This document shows positions 26,717-33,651 of a DNA stretch of 44,793 bases, in pieces (the first letter of the stretch is position 1; each line of letters opens with the position of its first letter). Source of the stretch: a virus. The stretch is taken from positions 1 to 44,793 of the IMG/VR virus record IMGVR_UViG_3300037845_000028; one strand, 5' to 3'. The notes below the pieces were generated by a model. The model was given only the letters and a program-made list of their open reading frames with translations. It did no database searches and was not told the origin of the DNA. Position numbers and translations under genes: made by a program.

Positions 26717-26889
26717 CAATAAACCTCACCACAAACAAATCCACCCTCGACCTCATCGCAAAGATAAAGCCGAGACGTAGACGATTTTGGAGTGTAACAA
26801 TGATAATAGCTGCACGCTGATACAAAAATCACGGGCAAAAATAGAATCGCAACGAGGGAGCAACTCTTAAAAAAACCCGTGATTTTCAT
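26716..26889 (-). CDS. Small lipoprotein (57 aa)
   Basis: ATG 26889 encodes a 57-residue product with a signal peptide: MKITGFFKSC start, hydrophobic core LVAILFLPVIFV and lipobox SA-C near residue 26. The mature part has three more cysteines and is short. It is coupled to the following gene by TGATG. A lipoprotein in this size class could be an o-spanin (Rz1-like), but it lies opposite to the late genes and is not proline-rich, so a moron surface protein is equally possible. Confidence 0.6.
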   Translation of the reverse strand: MKITGFFKSCSLVAILFLPVIFVSACSYYHCYTPKSSTSRLYLCDEVEGGFVCGEVY

Positions 26890-26907
26890 ACTTTTTTACC
26901 AAGTACA

Positions 26908-26937
26908 TTGATGTATTAGAAGCACAATAATGATAAT
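26908..26937 (+). promoter_or_regulatory. Sigma70-like promoter of the GNAT/RimK pair
   Basis: TTGATG (26908-26913), an 18-base spacer and GATAAT (26932-26937) give four of six and five of six consensus bases. It lies 30 bases before the GTG start at 26967, in the divergent gap opposite the lipoprotein gene. An own promoter is typical of moron genes and would let the pair be expressed from the prophage. Confidence 0.5.
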
Positions 26938-26966
26938 ATGAAATTAAAATTTAAGGAAGAAATTTT

Positions 26967-27416
26967 GTGATTCGAGAAGCAAAAATAAATGATCTAGATC
27001 AAATTTTCATGATAGAAAGGATGTCTTTTTTATCCGAAAGATTTAGCAAAGATTGCTTGCGTTATCTGATTAATAAAGCAAAGAGCAAAGTTATTGTTTA
27101 TGAACGACATAAAAATCTATGTGGCTATGCTATTACTCTATTTCATACTAAACGCTGTCATGCTCGATTATACTCAATCGCAGTTAGACCGTCAGATAGA
27201 GGCTATCAGATTGGCTCTGAGCTTTTAAAGAAGTCTGAACAAATCGCTGTGCTATACAAGCATCAAATGCAACTCGAAGTTAGACCGAGCAATATGAGAG
27301 CAATTCGATTCTATAAGGGTCATGGCTACAAGCAAGTAGGTCTTAAAATGAATTATTACCAAGATGGAGAGGGGGCTTATATATTCTCCAAGGATTTAAG
27401 ATGCAAGCAAGTTTAG
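26967..27416 (+). CDS. GNAT-family N-acetyltransferase (RimI-like), partner of a RimK-family ligase
   Basis: A 149-residue GNAT using a GTG start with an AAGGAAG site. The fold is complete: IREAKINDLDQIFMIERMSF, the KVIVYERHKNLCGYAITLF strands, LYSIAVRPSDRGYQIGSELL (motif A) and MQLEVRPSNMRAIRFYKGHGYKQVG. In motif A the usual R-x-x-G-x-G reads RGYQIG: the first glycine is Gln, which may weaken acetyl-CoA binding. Bacterial relatives of this GNAT are often fused to a C39-type peptidase and sit beside RimK-family genes; here the peptidase part is absent. It overlaps the ligase gene by 16 bases. Confidence 0.82.
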   Translation: MIREAKINDLDQIFMIERMSFLSERFSKDCLRYLINKAKSKVIVYERHKNLCGYAITLFHTKRCHARLYSIAVRPSDRGYQIGSELLKKSEQIAVLYKHQMQLEVRPSNMRAIRFYKGHGYKQVGLKMNYYQDGEGAYIFSKDLRCKQV

Positions 27417-28279
27417 CTATTTTGTACGATGAGGGCAGGAGGTTTTTACCTTCTAACCCCGCCGCTATTGAAAATTTTATAGATTCAGCAAAAAGGAACG
27501 GTCTTGATTGCGAAGTAATCCAAGAAGTTGATCTTAATGAACTTCATAGATTTGAAGCATTATTCATTAGAAATACAACATCTAAACTCAATGAGACTTA
27601 TCATTTCGCTGCAATGGCTCATATGCTTGATATACCCTGTATCGATGACATTTATTCAATCGGTTTTTGTACCGACAAAATTAAACAAGCTCATGCTTTT
27701 GAGATCAATAACATACTTACGCCATTGACTTTCTGTATAAGCAGAAACAATTATGAATTTATCGGTCGAATTATTAAATATCCGGTTGTGATAAAAAGAC
27801 CGGATGGATGTTTTTCGCGTGGAGTCTATAAGGCTCGCGATAGAGTTGAATACGAAAAAATGTGCTATGACCTATTCAAGAAGCCAGAGATATACGAGCT
27901 TGTAGTTCAGGAATTTATAAAAACCGAGTTCGACTGGCGTATTTGTAGCTTACATAACAAACCATTATTTGCAGTTAAATATTATATCCCAAAAGGTGAC
28001 TTCAGGATTGTTAAGTATAAAAACGACAATGAGTTTGTAGAAGGGGAGCACGAATGTGTTCCGATGGATCAAGTGCCAGCGCATATCTTGAGAGCAGCCT
28101 ATCAAGCCTCAATATGCGCAGGCAATGGCTTGTATGGCGTGGATATTAAAGAAAAAGACAATGCCGCCTATGTTATCGAAGTTAATGACAATCCAAGTAT
28201 AGACGCTGGCATTGAAGACGAGCTAGAGCAAGAGAAAATCTATGACTCAATAACACGTTGGTTTGTAAATCGATTGTAA
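27401..28279 (+). CDS. RimK-family ATP-grasp ligase with N-terminal RLAN-like region
   Basis: A 292-residue protein. Residues 4-90 (LAILYDEGRRFLPSNPAAIENFIDSAKRNGL) match the N-terminal part of RimK-family ligases seen beside GNAT genes. Then comes the ATP-grasp fold: FCTDKIKQAHAF, VVIKRPDGCFSRGVYKA with K132, VVQEFIKTEFDWRI, and the metal/ATP end LYGVDIK (D248) and VIEVNDNPSIDAGIEDE (E260, N262). The family joins an amino acid (often Glu) to a carboxylate or amine. Length is shorter than the ~480-residue chromosomal type, with the N-terminal part trimmed. It is translationally coupled to the GNAT. The target is unknown. Confidence 0.82.
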   Translation: MQASLAILYDEGRRFLPSNPAAIENFIDSAKRNGLDCEVIQEVDLNELHRFEALFIRNTTSKLNETYHFAAMAHMLDIPCIDDIYSIGFCTDKIKQAHAFEINNILTPLTFCISRNNYEFIGRIIKYPVVIKRPDGCFSRGVYKARDRVEYEKMCYDLFKKPEIYELVVQEFIKTEFDWRICSLHNKPLFAVKYYIPKGDFRIVKYKNDNEFVEGEHECVPMDQVPAHILRAAYQASICAGNGLYGVDIKEKDNAAYVIEVNDNPSIDAGIEDELEQEKIYDSITRWFVNRL

Positions 28280-28522
28280 TTTTTTAATTGTTTGCTCAAG
28301 TAGAATTTTAAACTTTACACGCTCGGCAACAAGCCAGAACATTTCGCTTAAAAGAAACCCAACGCAAAAATAATACCATACGCTTTTTGGGTGTATCTCG
28401 ATCAAAATGATCGCGGCGATAAGTAACAAAAATGAAATTGAAGTAATAATAAAATTGTATTTTATTTTTTCTCTTATAGATCTGATTGTGATTCTTAACA
28501 TATCTATTTGCATTCCATCCAT
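28247..28522 (-). CDS. Small membrane protein with two transmembrane helices
   Basis: A 91-residue minus-strand product from ATG 28522 after an AAGG site (an in-frame TTG at 28528 is an alternative). Two hydrophobic helices lie near residues 25-42 (FIITSISFLLLIAAIILIEI) and 48-65 (VWYYFCVGFLLSEMFWLV), flanked by basic segments. It overlaps the end of the ligase gene by 33 bases. Small two-helix membrane proteins near attP often act in superinfection exclusion, but no family is recognised. Confidence 0.6.
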   Translation of the reverse strand: MDGMQIDMLRITIRSIREKIKYNFIITSISFLLLIAAIILIEIHPKSVWYYFCVGFLLSEMFWLVAERVKFKILLEQTIKKLQSIYKPTCY

Positions 28523-28534
28523 AATCAAAAACCT

Positions 28535-28771
28535 TGTCTAATATGCATCGAAATATCAATAAGTTATAGGATCATTATGATTAAAAGTAAGTCATTTTTA
28601 TTAGACATCATAATAGGTTAACCTTTTGATTTTTATTTATAAATCAGAGAAAACATGCGTGCGTTCGAGTCTCTCCTTTCGCATGGAATTCTATCTAAAA
28701 ACCATAAAAAATCAATAAGTTAATCGGTCTAAATTTTAGACCATGTCTAATTACCTTATGTTATGTCTAAT
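28535..28771 (+). other. attP: tRNA 3'-end core flanked by arm-type repeats
   Basis: A 21-base stretch at 28663-28683 reads like the T-loop through discriminator of a tRNA (GTTCGAGT, CTCTC, CTTTCGC, A). The bases upstream do not complete a T-stem, as expected for an attachment core. ATCAATAAGTTA lies on both sides (28555-28566 and 28711-28722). TGTCTAAT occurs four times (28535-28542, 28744-28751, 28764-28771 forward; 28600-28607 reversed). The integrase gene ends at 28785. Core plus two kinds of flanking repeats is the normal form of attP. No gene lies in 28529-28784. Confidence 0.65.
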
Positions 28772-28784
28772 AAAATAAATATTT

Positions 28785-29774
28785 TTATCGTTTAATCGTG
28801 CTCACATTTCTATATTTTCGATTGTAAACACGTTCTGTCATTCTGATATCTGTATGACCTAGCAAAGCACTAACATCAATTTTATTTTTAGCGTCACTTG
28901 CTGTTTTTGCTCGTATATCATGAAAAGTAAATGACTCTTTTAATTTACCATTCGCGAGTGCCGCCTTCATTATTTTTTGCCACGCTGAATCAAATGCTGC
29001 ACTTGTAATTGGTTTACCTTTTCTATTGCAAAATAAAGTAAAACTAACAATCTTAGATCTTGGAAGCTTCATGATCTCATCAATACATTTTCTAAGTTCA
29101 ATTGACCATTTGATATTGATTTTAATTTTAGTTTTATTTTGATAGATCTTAATGCCGTCATCAGAGATATCAGAAAGCTTTATTTTAATAATATCGCCTC
29201 GTCTTTGTCCTGTAATGTAAGCGAAATCCATTAATAACTGATAAGTAAGATCCGCGACTTTTCTAACCTCAAAGTATTCCCAATCTTCAATATAGCGGTC
29301 TCTCGGGCGCTCTGTAAGGCGTTTGACATTGCGGCACGGATTGTCACGTACAATTCCCCAACGAATCGCCATGCTGAATACGTGGCTTAATAGGCTTTTC
29401 TCTCTATTTGCTGATACTGGCGCAAGTTTTCCTCTCATATCTAAATAACGGTATACATCTACCGGAGTGATATCCTCCGGTAACATATCCCCGAAAACCT
29501 CGCGGATTTCTTTCATCTGATAAACATTTTTTTTATAGCTACCAGGTGACTTAAGGGGAGCAACCTCTAACATATACCGATGAAATAAATTGTGCATTGT
29601 AGTTGTTTTTCGAATTGGGCTGGTTATTTCTGCCCATTTGGCCATTGCTTTTGCATAGTCGCTAACTGATGCAAGTCGTATCCATTTATTATTAAGATTT
29701 ACATAATAATAAGCATTATGTTTTATATAAACCCGAGGCGGCAAATGTTTATCGTTTTTTCTAATCTTAGGCAT
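28785..29774 (-). CDS. int: Tyrosine integrase
   Basis: A 329-residue site-specific recombinase that should integrate and excise the phage at the tRNA-like attP beside it. The N-terminal arm-binding/SAM-like region is at about 50-150. The catalytic domain has R191 (TGQRRGD), K215 in a beta hairpin, H285 and R288 (FHDIRAK), H307 (LLGHTDI) and Y317 (VYNRKY). All expected catalytic residues are present, so it should be active. Its start overlaps the DUF4224 gene by eight bases. Confidence 0.93.
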   Translation of the reverse strand: MPKIRKNDKHLPPRVYIKHNAYYYVNLNNKWIRLASVSDYAKAMAKWAEITSPIRKTTTMHNLFHRYMLEVAPLKSPGSYKKNVYQMKEIREVFGDMLPEDITPVDVYRYLDMRGKLAPVSANREKSLLSHVFSMAIRWGIVRDNPCRNVKRLTERPRDRYIEDWEYFEVRKVADLTYQLLMDFAYITGQRRGDIIKIKLSDISDDGIKIYQNKTKIKINIKWSIELRKCIDEIMKLPRSKIVSFTLFCNRKGKPITSAAFDSAWQKIMKAALANGKLKESFTFHDIRAKTASDAKNKIDVSALLGHTDIRMTERVYNRKYRNVSTIKR

Positions 29775-29997
29775 TATGTATAGCTTGCTCTAGTTTTGTA
29801 AAATTTGGTTCTACTCGTCGTTTGGTTATTGACTTAACCTGCGCACCTAATAGCGCCTCAAGCTGGCTCAATAATAATCTCGGTCTACCGTCGGCGCCAA
29901 TCATAAATTTAAATCCATTGGATCGCAGCCATTTTATTTGTAGAGCTGTCTTTTTATAACCTGTCAGCTCTTGTATATCTTCTTGACTTAGAAACAT
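29767..29997 (-). CDS. DUF4224 protein, likely integrase partner/excisionase-like
   Basis: A 76-residue protein of the DUF4224 type: FLSQEDIQELTGYKKTALQIKWLRSNGFKFMIGADGRPRLLLSQLEALLG. This helix-turn-helix-like family is nearly always found next to phage integrases, and probably helps choose recombination direction. Starts after AAGGAT and overlaps the integrase start. It is preceded by a structured non-coding stretch. Confidence 0.82.
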   Translation of the reverse strand: MFLSQEDIQELTGYKKTALQIKWLRSNGFKFMIGADGRPRLLLSQLEALLGAQVKSITKRRVEPNFTKLEQAIHNA

Positions 29998-30014
29998 AAG
30001 ATATCCTTATGAAA

Positions 30015-30288
30015 GCCCGTTTTATCCCCACCGACGGGCGCGGTGACATGGATGTGGGATTCTATTAGCTGCTTTTGATGCGTCGAGAAGCAGTGAAACT
30101 CCTAGCCTCCAATAATCGATATTTAAAGCGGTCTAACTTTCACTTATAAGACAATCACGGTACCGGTTAGTCTTAGTTCATTACTTATTAATTAACCGTC
30201 GATCCCAGTTGAGGCGGTTGGGTTCTGGAGGCATTAGCCCGTCACTATTCCCCTTTGAGTGCTAAGCCGGTGACTTTGCTCTAATGCC
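30015..30288 (-). ncRNA. Putative structured RNA upstream of DUF4224/integrase genes
   Basis: The 299-base gap 29998-30296 holds no gene but many perfect stems. GGCATTAG/CTAATGCC (30230-30237 with 30281-30288) encloses GTCAC/GTGAC (30241-30245 with 30270-30274). AACCG/CGGTT (30194-30198, 30215-30219), TAAGAC/GTCTTA (30147-30152, 30170-30175), CTGCTT/AAGCAG (30069-30074, 30088-30093) and GCCCGT/ACGGGC (30015-30020, 30034-30039) follow. GCCTCCA (30105-30111) can pair with TGGAGGC (30226-30232), competing with the first stem. The strand is inferred from neighbouring genes. It may be a leader that switches xis/int expression. Confidence 0.4.
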
Positions 30289-30296
30289 ATAAACTT

Positions 30297-30560
30297 TTAT
30301 TCTGCAACTTCCCAATCTTCGGCAAGAACATCTGTTTGTGAAGCTAACCATGGCACACAATAACCCTGGGCTGTTTTCATATCGATGTGAGCATGATATT
30401 TAACTTTTGTTCCCATTTCATAAAAGGCATTTAATGGTGCGCGATTAACCTCAAATTCTGATCCATGAACAAGATAAACAAACATATCTTTACCATTCCA
30501 ACCAGATCGAGCAAGTTTTTTACCTTGTTTTATAAGTTCTAATGCTTCGCTGAAATTCAT
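30297..30560 (-). CDS. Tad2-like anti-Thoeris protein (former DUF2829)
   Basis: An 87-residue protein that matches the DUF2829 family from end to end: MNFSEALELIKQGKKLARSGWNGKDMFVYLVHGSEFE, HIDMKTAQGYCVPWLASQTDVLAEDWEV. Characterised members, named Tad2, form tetramers that bind and sequester the signal molecules of the Thoeris defence (and some related nucleotides). This one keeps the W-N-G and W-L-A-S-Q-T-D-x-L-AEDW core. Being the last gene of the early recombination operon fits a counter-defence role soon after infection. Whether it binds the same ligand is inference. Confidence 0.85.
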   Translation of the reverse strand: MNFSEALELIKQGKKLARSGWNGKDMFVYLVHGSEFEVNRAPLNAFYEMGTKVKYHAHIDMKTAQGYCVPWLASQTDVLAEDWEVAE

Positions 30561-30576
30561 GATTTCATTTCCTTAA

Positions 30577-30942
30577 TTATTTTGTATAAATAATAGTAAC
30601 TTTTTTTCCGGATTTCTTGAGCTTATCGATCAATTCACGAAGCGTATCATCTTCTTGTTCTTCGTCATCTTCCTTCTCTGAGCAGTGCTCACAAGAATGC
30701 TCTTCTTCGTCTTGGTGTTGTCCGTCCCACTCTTTTACGAACTTGTCTTGCTCTTTATCTGTATCAAAACCAAAAATCACCAATTTATCATCAATTTTTC
30801 TGAAGCAAGTGCCTCCTTCCGCAGGTTCTGAGACTAACTCATATGGAATATCAACTTTATTTTTGCAATATGTCCTGACTAAATATTGAATTATTCGATT
30901 TCTGATAGTGACATCCGAGTATAGTTTTAATATATCTAACAT
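30577..30942 (-). CDS. Acidic hypothetical protein with a CxxC-like cluster
   Basis: A 121-residue protein. Residues 1-75 are a mixed fold (YLVRTYCKNKVDIPYELVSEPAEGG; KIDDKLVIFGFDTDKEQDKFVKEW). From 76 a very acidic stretch begins with HSCEHCSE and a run of Glu/Asp, ending in a basic helix and strand. It lies between Tad2 and a very small basic gene, with TAATG coupling to it. Acidic early phage proteins can be DNA mimics, but no family is recognised. Confidence 0.55.
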   Translation of the reverse strand: MLDILKLYSDVTIRNRIIQYLVRTYCKNKVDIPYELVSEPAEGGTCFRKIDDKLVIFGFDTDKEQDKFVKEWDGQHQDEEEHSCEHCSEKEDDEEQEDDTLRELIDKLKKSGKKVTIIYTK

Positions 30943-31076
30943 TATTTTTTTCCTTTTTGTGATTTCTTATCAAACTTCGCAACCTCTTTCATTACTACAG
31001 TCATAATTTTATCGATAAGATTTGTAGCTTCTTGACTTGGTTGGTATTGCTTTTTTGCTTTCTTTGGTCGTGCCAT
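30942..31076 (-). CDS. Small basic protein (44 aa)
   Basis: ATG 31076 after TAGGAG encodes 44 residues: MARPKKAKKQYQPSQ, a helix ATNLIDKIMTVVMKEVAKFD, and a Lys-rich tail. The stop overlaps the next start (TAATG), so it is coupled to the acidic gene downstream; a basic plus acidic pair may form a complex. No family recognised. Confidence 0.6.
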   Translation of the reverse strand: MARPKKAKKQYQPSQEATNLIDKIMTVVMKEVAKFDKKSQKGKK

Positions 31077-31099
31077 TTTATTTCTCCTAGTTAAAATAT

Positions 31100-31495
31100 C
31101 TATTGTCTTTGCATCTGATAAATTGAATTTTGAAACATGTTCTTAAACATTGATGTGAAAATTTCTGGCGCATGTTTAATAAGTAATTCTTTTAATGTCT
31201 CGCTTGCTTGAGGAAGTGAATTACCCCAAGTTTCATGCTCATATTTAGCCAGAAATTCTTGTACTTTTTTAGTTGCCACATCACTCATTACATTTCTAAC
31301 TAAAATTTGAAAGTCAGATTTATATTCTCGATTACTGTAACCTGTTTCTTTTACCTTAAAAAAATTATCATATTCATTTTTAATCATTTCTTCCCATTGT
31401 TCGTCAGGTATCAAGCTAACAAATGTTGTCTTAACTCTGTCTTTAACACCTTCCATCAATAATGATGGGTCAAACTTTTGTACTGCATTTGTCAT
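31100..31495 (-). CDS. Hypothetical helical protein of the recombination operon
   Basis: A 131-residue protein, helical throughout (SLIPDEQWEEMIKNEYDNFFKVKE; FQILVRNVMSDVATKKVQEFLAKYEHETWG; MFKNMFQNSIYQMQRQ). No motif or membrane segment. The place, between a Tad2/acidic group and a coiled-coil gene, is in the Bet/exonuclease transcript. Function not known. Confidence 0.6.
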   Translation of the reverse strand: MTNAVQKFDPSLLMEGVKDRVKTTFVSLIPDEQWEEMIKNEYDNFFKVKETGYSNREYKSDFQILVRNVMSDVATKKVQEFLAKYEHETWGNSLPQASETLKELLIKHAPEIFTSMFKNMFQNSIYQMQRQ

Positions 31496-31513
31496 TGATT
31501 GACTCCGCTGTTG

Positions 31514-32614
31514 TTAATAATCTCTGTGTTCGTTTATTGATTCCTTTATTAGTTGTCCGATAACGTCATCTAGTCTATGATCAATTGTTTTTAATGATTC
31601 CTGGATTTGATCTTCAGTGATTGAAAAATAATTATTGATGTAGTTAAGAATATAATCTCTATCAATAGAAATAATTCTGTGAACGACAATGTTTTCTGAA
31701 ACTTCATCAAAATCTGGCTCTTGTTCTTCGACTGTTACCTGCTCTTGACTGATGACAAGGGTAGGGCGCTCGGCTTCTTCTTTGATCTTAGATAAACGCT
31801 CCTGTTCTGCTTTTAATGCTGCTTCTTTCTCTGCTTGTTCACGAGCAATAGCTTCTAAACGCTTGCGCTCAGTTTCTTGTTCTGCACGCTGAATGGCTAG
31901 TTTTTCCTGTTCGACGCGTCGTTCTTCAGCTTCTTTTGCTAATTGTTTTTGACGTTCAGCTTCTAGACGCTCAGCTTCTGCCTTACGTTCTGCTTCAATT
32001 TTGGCTTCTAGCTCTTCTTGTTTACGCTTTTCTTCAGCTAAATAGTTTTGTTTTTCTTGATGGCGCAAATAACAATGAGCATAAACTTCATTGAATCTAT
32101 CTTCAGAATAATCCTTAAGGTTATGTGGATATAGTTCCTCAGTATAGCTCATATAATCAGGGCTATTTTCAGTTCCTTTGTAATGATAATTAGCTGAGAA
32201 TTTTAATCCATCAAAAATAAATCCGATTTCTAAAAGCATCTTGGCTCTTGATGCTATTAGCGCTTGCTCAACATGTTCCTGTTCTTTCTTTAAGCGTTCT
32301 TTTTCTTTGTTATAATTGTCTTCTTGAGTTTTTAAATAATCTTCGAGGGGTTCAAGCAAGCCAGTGATACGCTTTGCTTCTTCATTTATTGCCCTCTGCA
32401 CCGCCAATGCATCAGCCGTTAACTCTTTGCGCTTCTTTTCGACTTCGACGCGCTTATTTTTAACGACAAGCCTAGCTTCTCGAACCGCTAAATATCCTTG
32501 CTTATCCTCAATACCATTAATCGTCAAATGGGAATATTGATTATTTAAACCTGCAATAGCGGCATCTGTTACCGAAAATTTAGCTATTTCTTTTTCTATG
32601 TGGGTTTGTTCCAT
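31514..32614 (-). CDS. Long coiled-coil protein of the recombination operon
   Basis: A 366-residue protein. Residues ~35-115 and ~190-285 are long Glu/Lys/Arg/Gln-rich coiled coils (EAKIEAERKAEAERLEAERQ), separated by a small ordered segment (IFDGLKFSANYHYKGTENSPDYMSYTEELYPHNLKDYSEDRFN). The C-terminal ~60 residues are acidic then helical. Its start follows a structured RNA. Similar proteins accompany phage annealing recombinases; a DUF1351-like scaffold role is possible, not proven. Confidence 0.65.
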   Translation of the reverse strand: MEQTHIEKEIAKFSVTDAAIAGLNNQYSHLTINGIEDKQGYLAVREARLVVKNKRVEVEKKRKELTADALAVQRAINEEAKRITGLLEPLEDYLKTQEDNYNKEKERLKKEQEHVEQALIASRAKMLLEIGFIFDGLKFSANYHYKGTENSPDYMSYTEELYPHNLKDYSEDRFNEVYAHCYLRHQEKQNYLAEEKRKQEELEAKIEAERKAEAERLEAERQKQLAKEAEERRVEQEKLAIQRAEQETERKRLEAIAREQAEKEAALKAEQERLSKIKEEAERPTLVISQEQVTVEEQEPDFDEVSENIVVHRIISIDRDYILNYINNYFSITEDQIQESLKTIDHRLDDVIGQLIKESINEHRDY

Positions 32615-32634
32615 TTTATTTCCTTAAACTTGGT

Positions 32635-32734
32635 GGCAGCTGTCGGACTTACCGACCGGCTTTAGCGCACACTTCATGGCTTGTCTATTCCTACCTTCAT
32701 GCGCTTCCGTCTCGCCTACAACGGAGGAGCTGCC
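32635..32734 (-). ncRNA. Putative tRNA-like cloverleaf RNA
   Basis: The 126-base gap between two genes folds as a closed four-helix cloverleaf. Closing stem GGCAGCT/AGCTGCC (32728-32734 with 32635-32641 read on the minus strand) is 7 bp. Hairpin TCCGT/ACGGA with a 10-base loop (32706-32725), long hairpin AGCGCA/TGCGCT (32664-32705) and hairpin GTCGG/CCGAC with a 5-base loop (32642-32656) sit inside it. On the minus strand the closing stem is followed by ACCA, like a tRNA tail, but there is no TTCRA T-loop or normal anticodon arm. It ends 8 bases before the ribosome binding site of the coiled-coil gene. Confidence 0.5.
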
Positions 32735-32740
32735 GTAATT

Positions 32741-33640
32741 TTAAATCGTTTCGTCTTTCTTAAATTCTTCCCACGATTGATCAAGCTCAATTGCCTTTTC
32801 ATCTTTCGGCGGTTGAGGCGTTAATTCTGCTTTGCGCTTATCTTTAAGCTCGGTCAATACGTTTATATGGTCAGCGTTGTTTCTTGCTGTCTTGTAAGCA
32901 AGCTTGTATTGCATTTCTAAAATTAATAGGTCAGGTGCTTCGTTGATTGATTTGCATAGTTCGGTCATATCGTATTGTGGATTAAGTCCGAGCTTTTCAT
33001 TAAGTTCATTTACTTCGGCTTTTAGAGGCTTAGTTTCGGAATATTCACCATCAAATGTTTTTCCTTCCATTTCTTCGGCGGTTGGGAATTGATCTAAAAT
33101 ATCCGGAAATGCTTTTCTTAATGCTTGAGCTTCTGCGCATTTTGCTAATTGCGCATAGGGTCGTTTCTTCCACATTGCATTAGGTGAACCTTCTTTATTT
33201 GTTGAAAAATTTTCACGCCAAAATTCTTTTGAACTAAACTCAACAATATCGCCATTCGGCATTTGCTTTTTAACAGTGATTTTGCACCATTTTGGATAGG
33301 TAACTGTAACACCATGGATAGACTCGGTTACATCTTCACCATATTCAGGATCTGTTTGACCTGCATACTGACCGCTTCGCTGCGCTTGGATTCGATATAA
33401 CCCAATGCCAGGCATTACAATATCTCGCCATTCTTTTGTCTTTGTTTGTTTATCTTCGACATACATAGGCACAATATGCACTGGTTTTTGCAGTGGATCT
33501 AATCCACGAGCTTTACAATAAGACAATACCATAGCAACGCTTTCATCTTTCGCGCCAGGATAAACAGAGTTTTTTAATGCGCTATATAGATCAGCATCGA
33601 TTGTTTTAACTTGAAATTCTTCTTTAACCATTAAAGACAT
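32741..33640 (-). CDS. bet: Single-strand annealing protein, Bet/RecT family
   Basis: A 299-residue protein from ATG 33640 with GGAG eight bases upstream; a longer in-frame start at 33676 lies inside the exonuclease gene and has no such site. It matches Redbeta/Bet: SVAMVLSYCKARGLDPLQKPVHIVPM, MPGIGLYRIQAQRSGQYAGQ, PKWCKITVKK, NAMWKKRPYAQLAKCAEAQALRKAFPD. It anneals complementary strands made by the partner exonuclease and helps repair, circularise and recombine phage DNA. The C-terminal ~100 residues are acidic and helical. Confidence 0.9.
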   Translation of the reverse strand: MSLMVKEEFQVKTIDADLYSALKNSVYPGAKDESVAMVLSYCKARGLDPLQKPVHIVPMYVEDKQTKTKEWRDIVMPGIGLYRIQAQRSGQYAGQTDPEYGEDVTESIHGVTVTYPKWCKITVKKQMPNGDIVEFSSKEFWRENFSTNKEGSPNAMWKKRPYAQLAKCAEAQALRKAFPDILDQFPTAEEMEGKTFDGEYSETKPLKAEVNELNEKLGLNPQYDMTELCKSINEAPDLLILEMQYKLAYKTARNNADHINVLTELKDKRKAELTPQPPKDEKAIELDQSWEEFKKDETI

Positions 33641-33651
33641 TTTGTAATCTC

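Noticed and set aside
28640-28690. A complete tRNA gene
   Set aside because: Only the T-loop-to-discriminator part is present; no D-arm or anticodon arm is found upstream.
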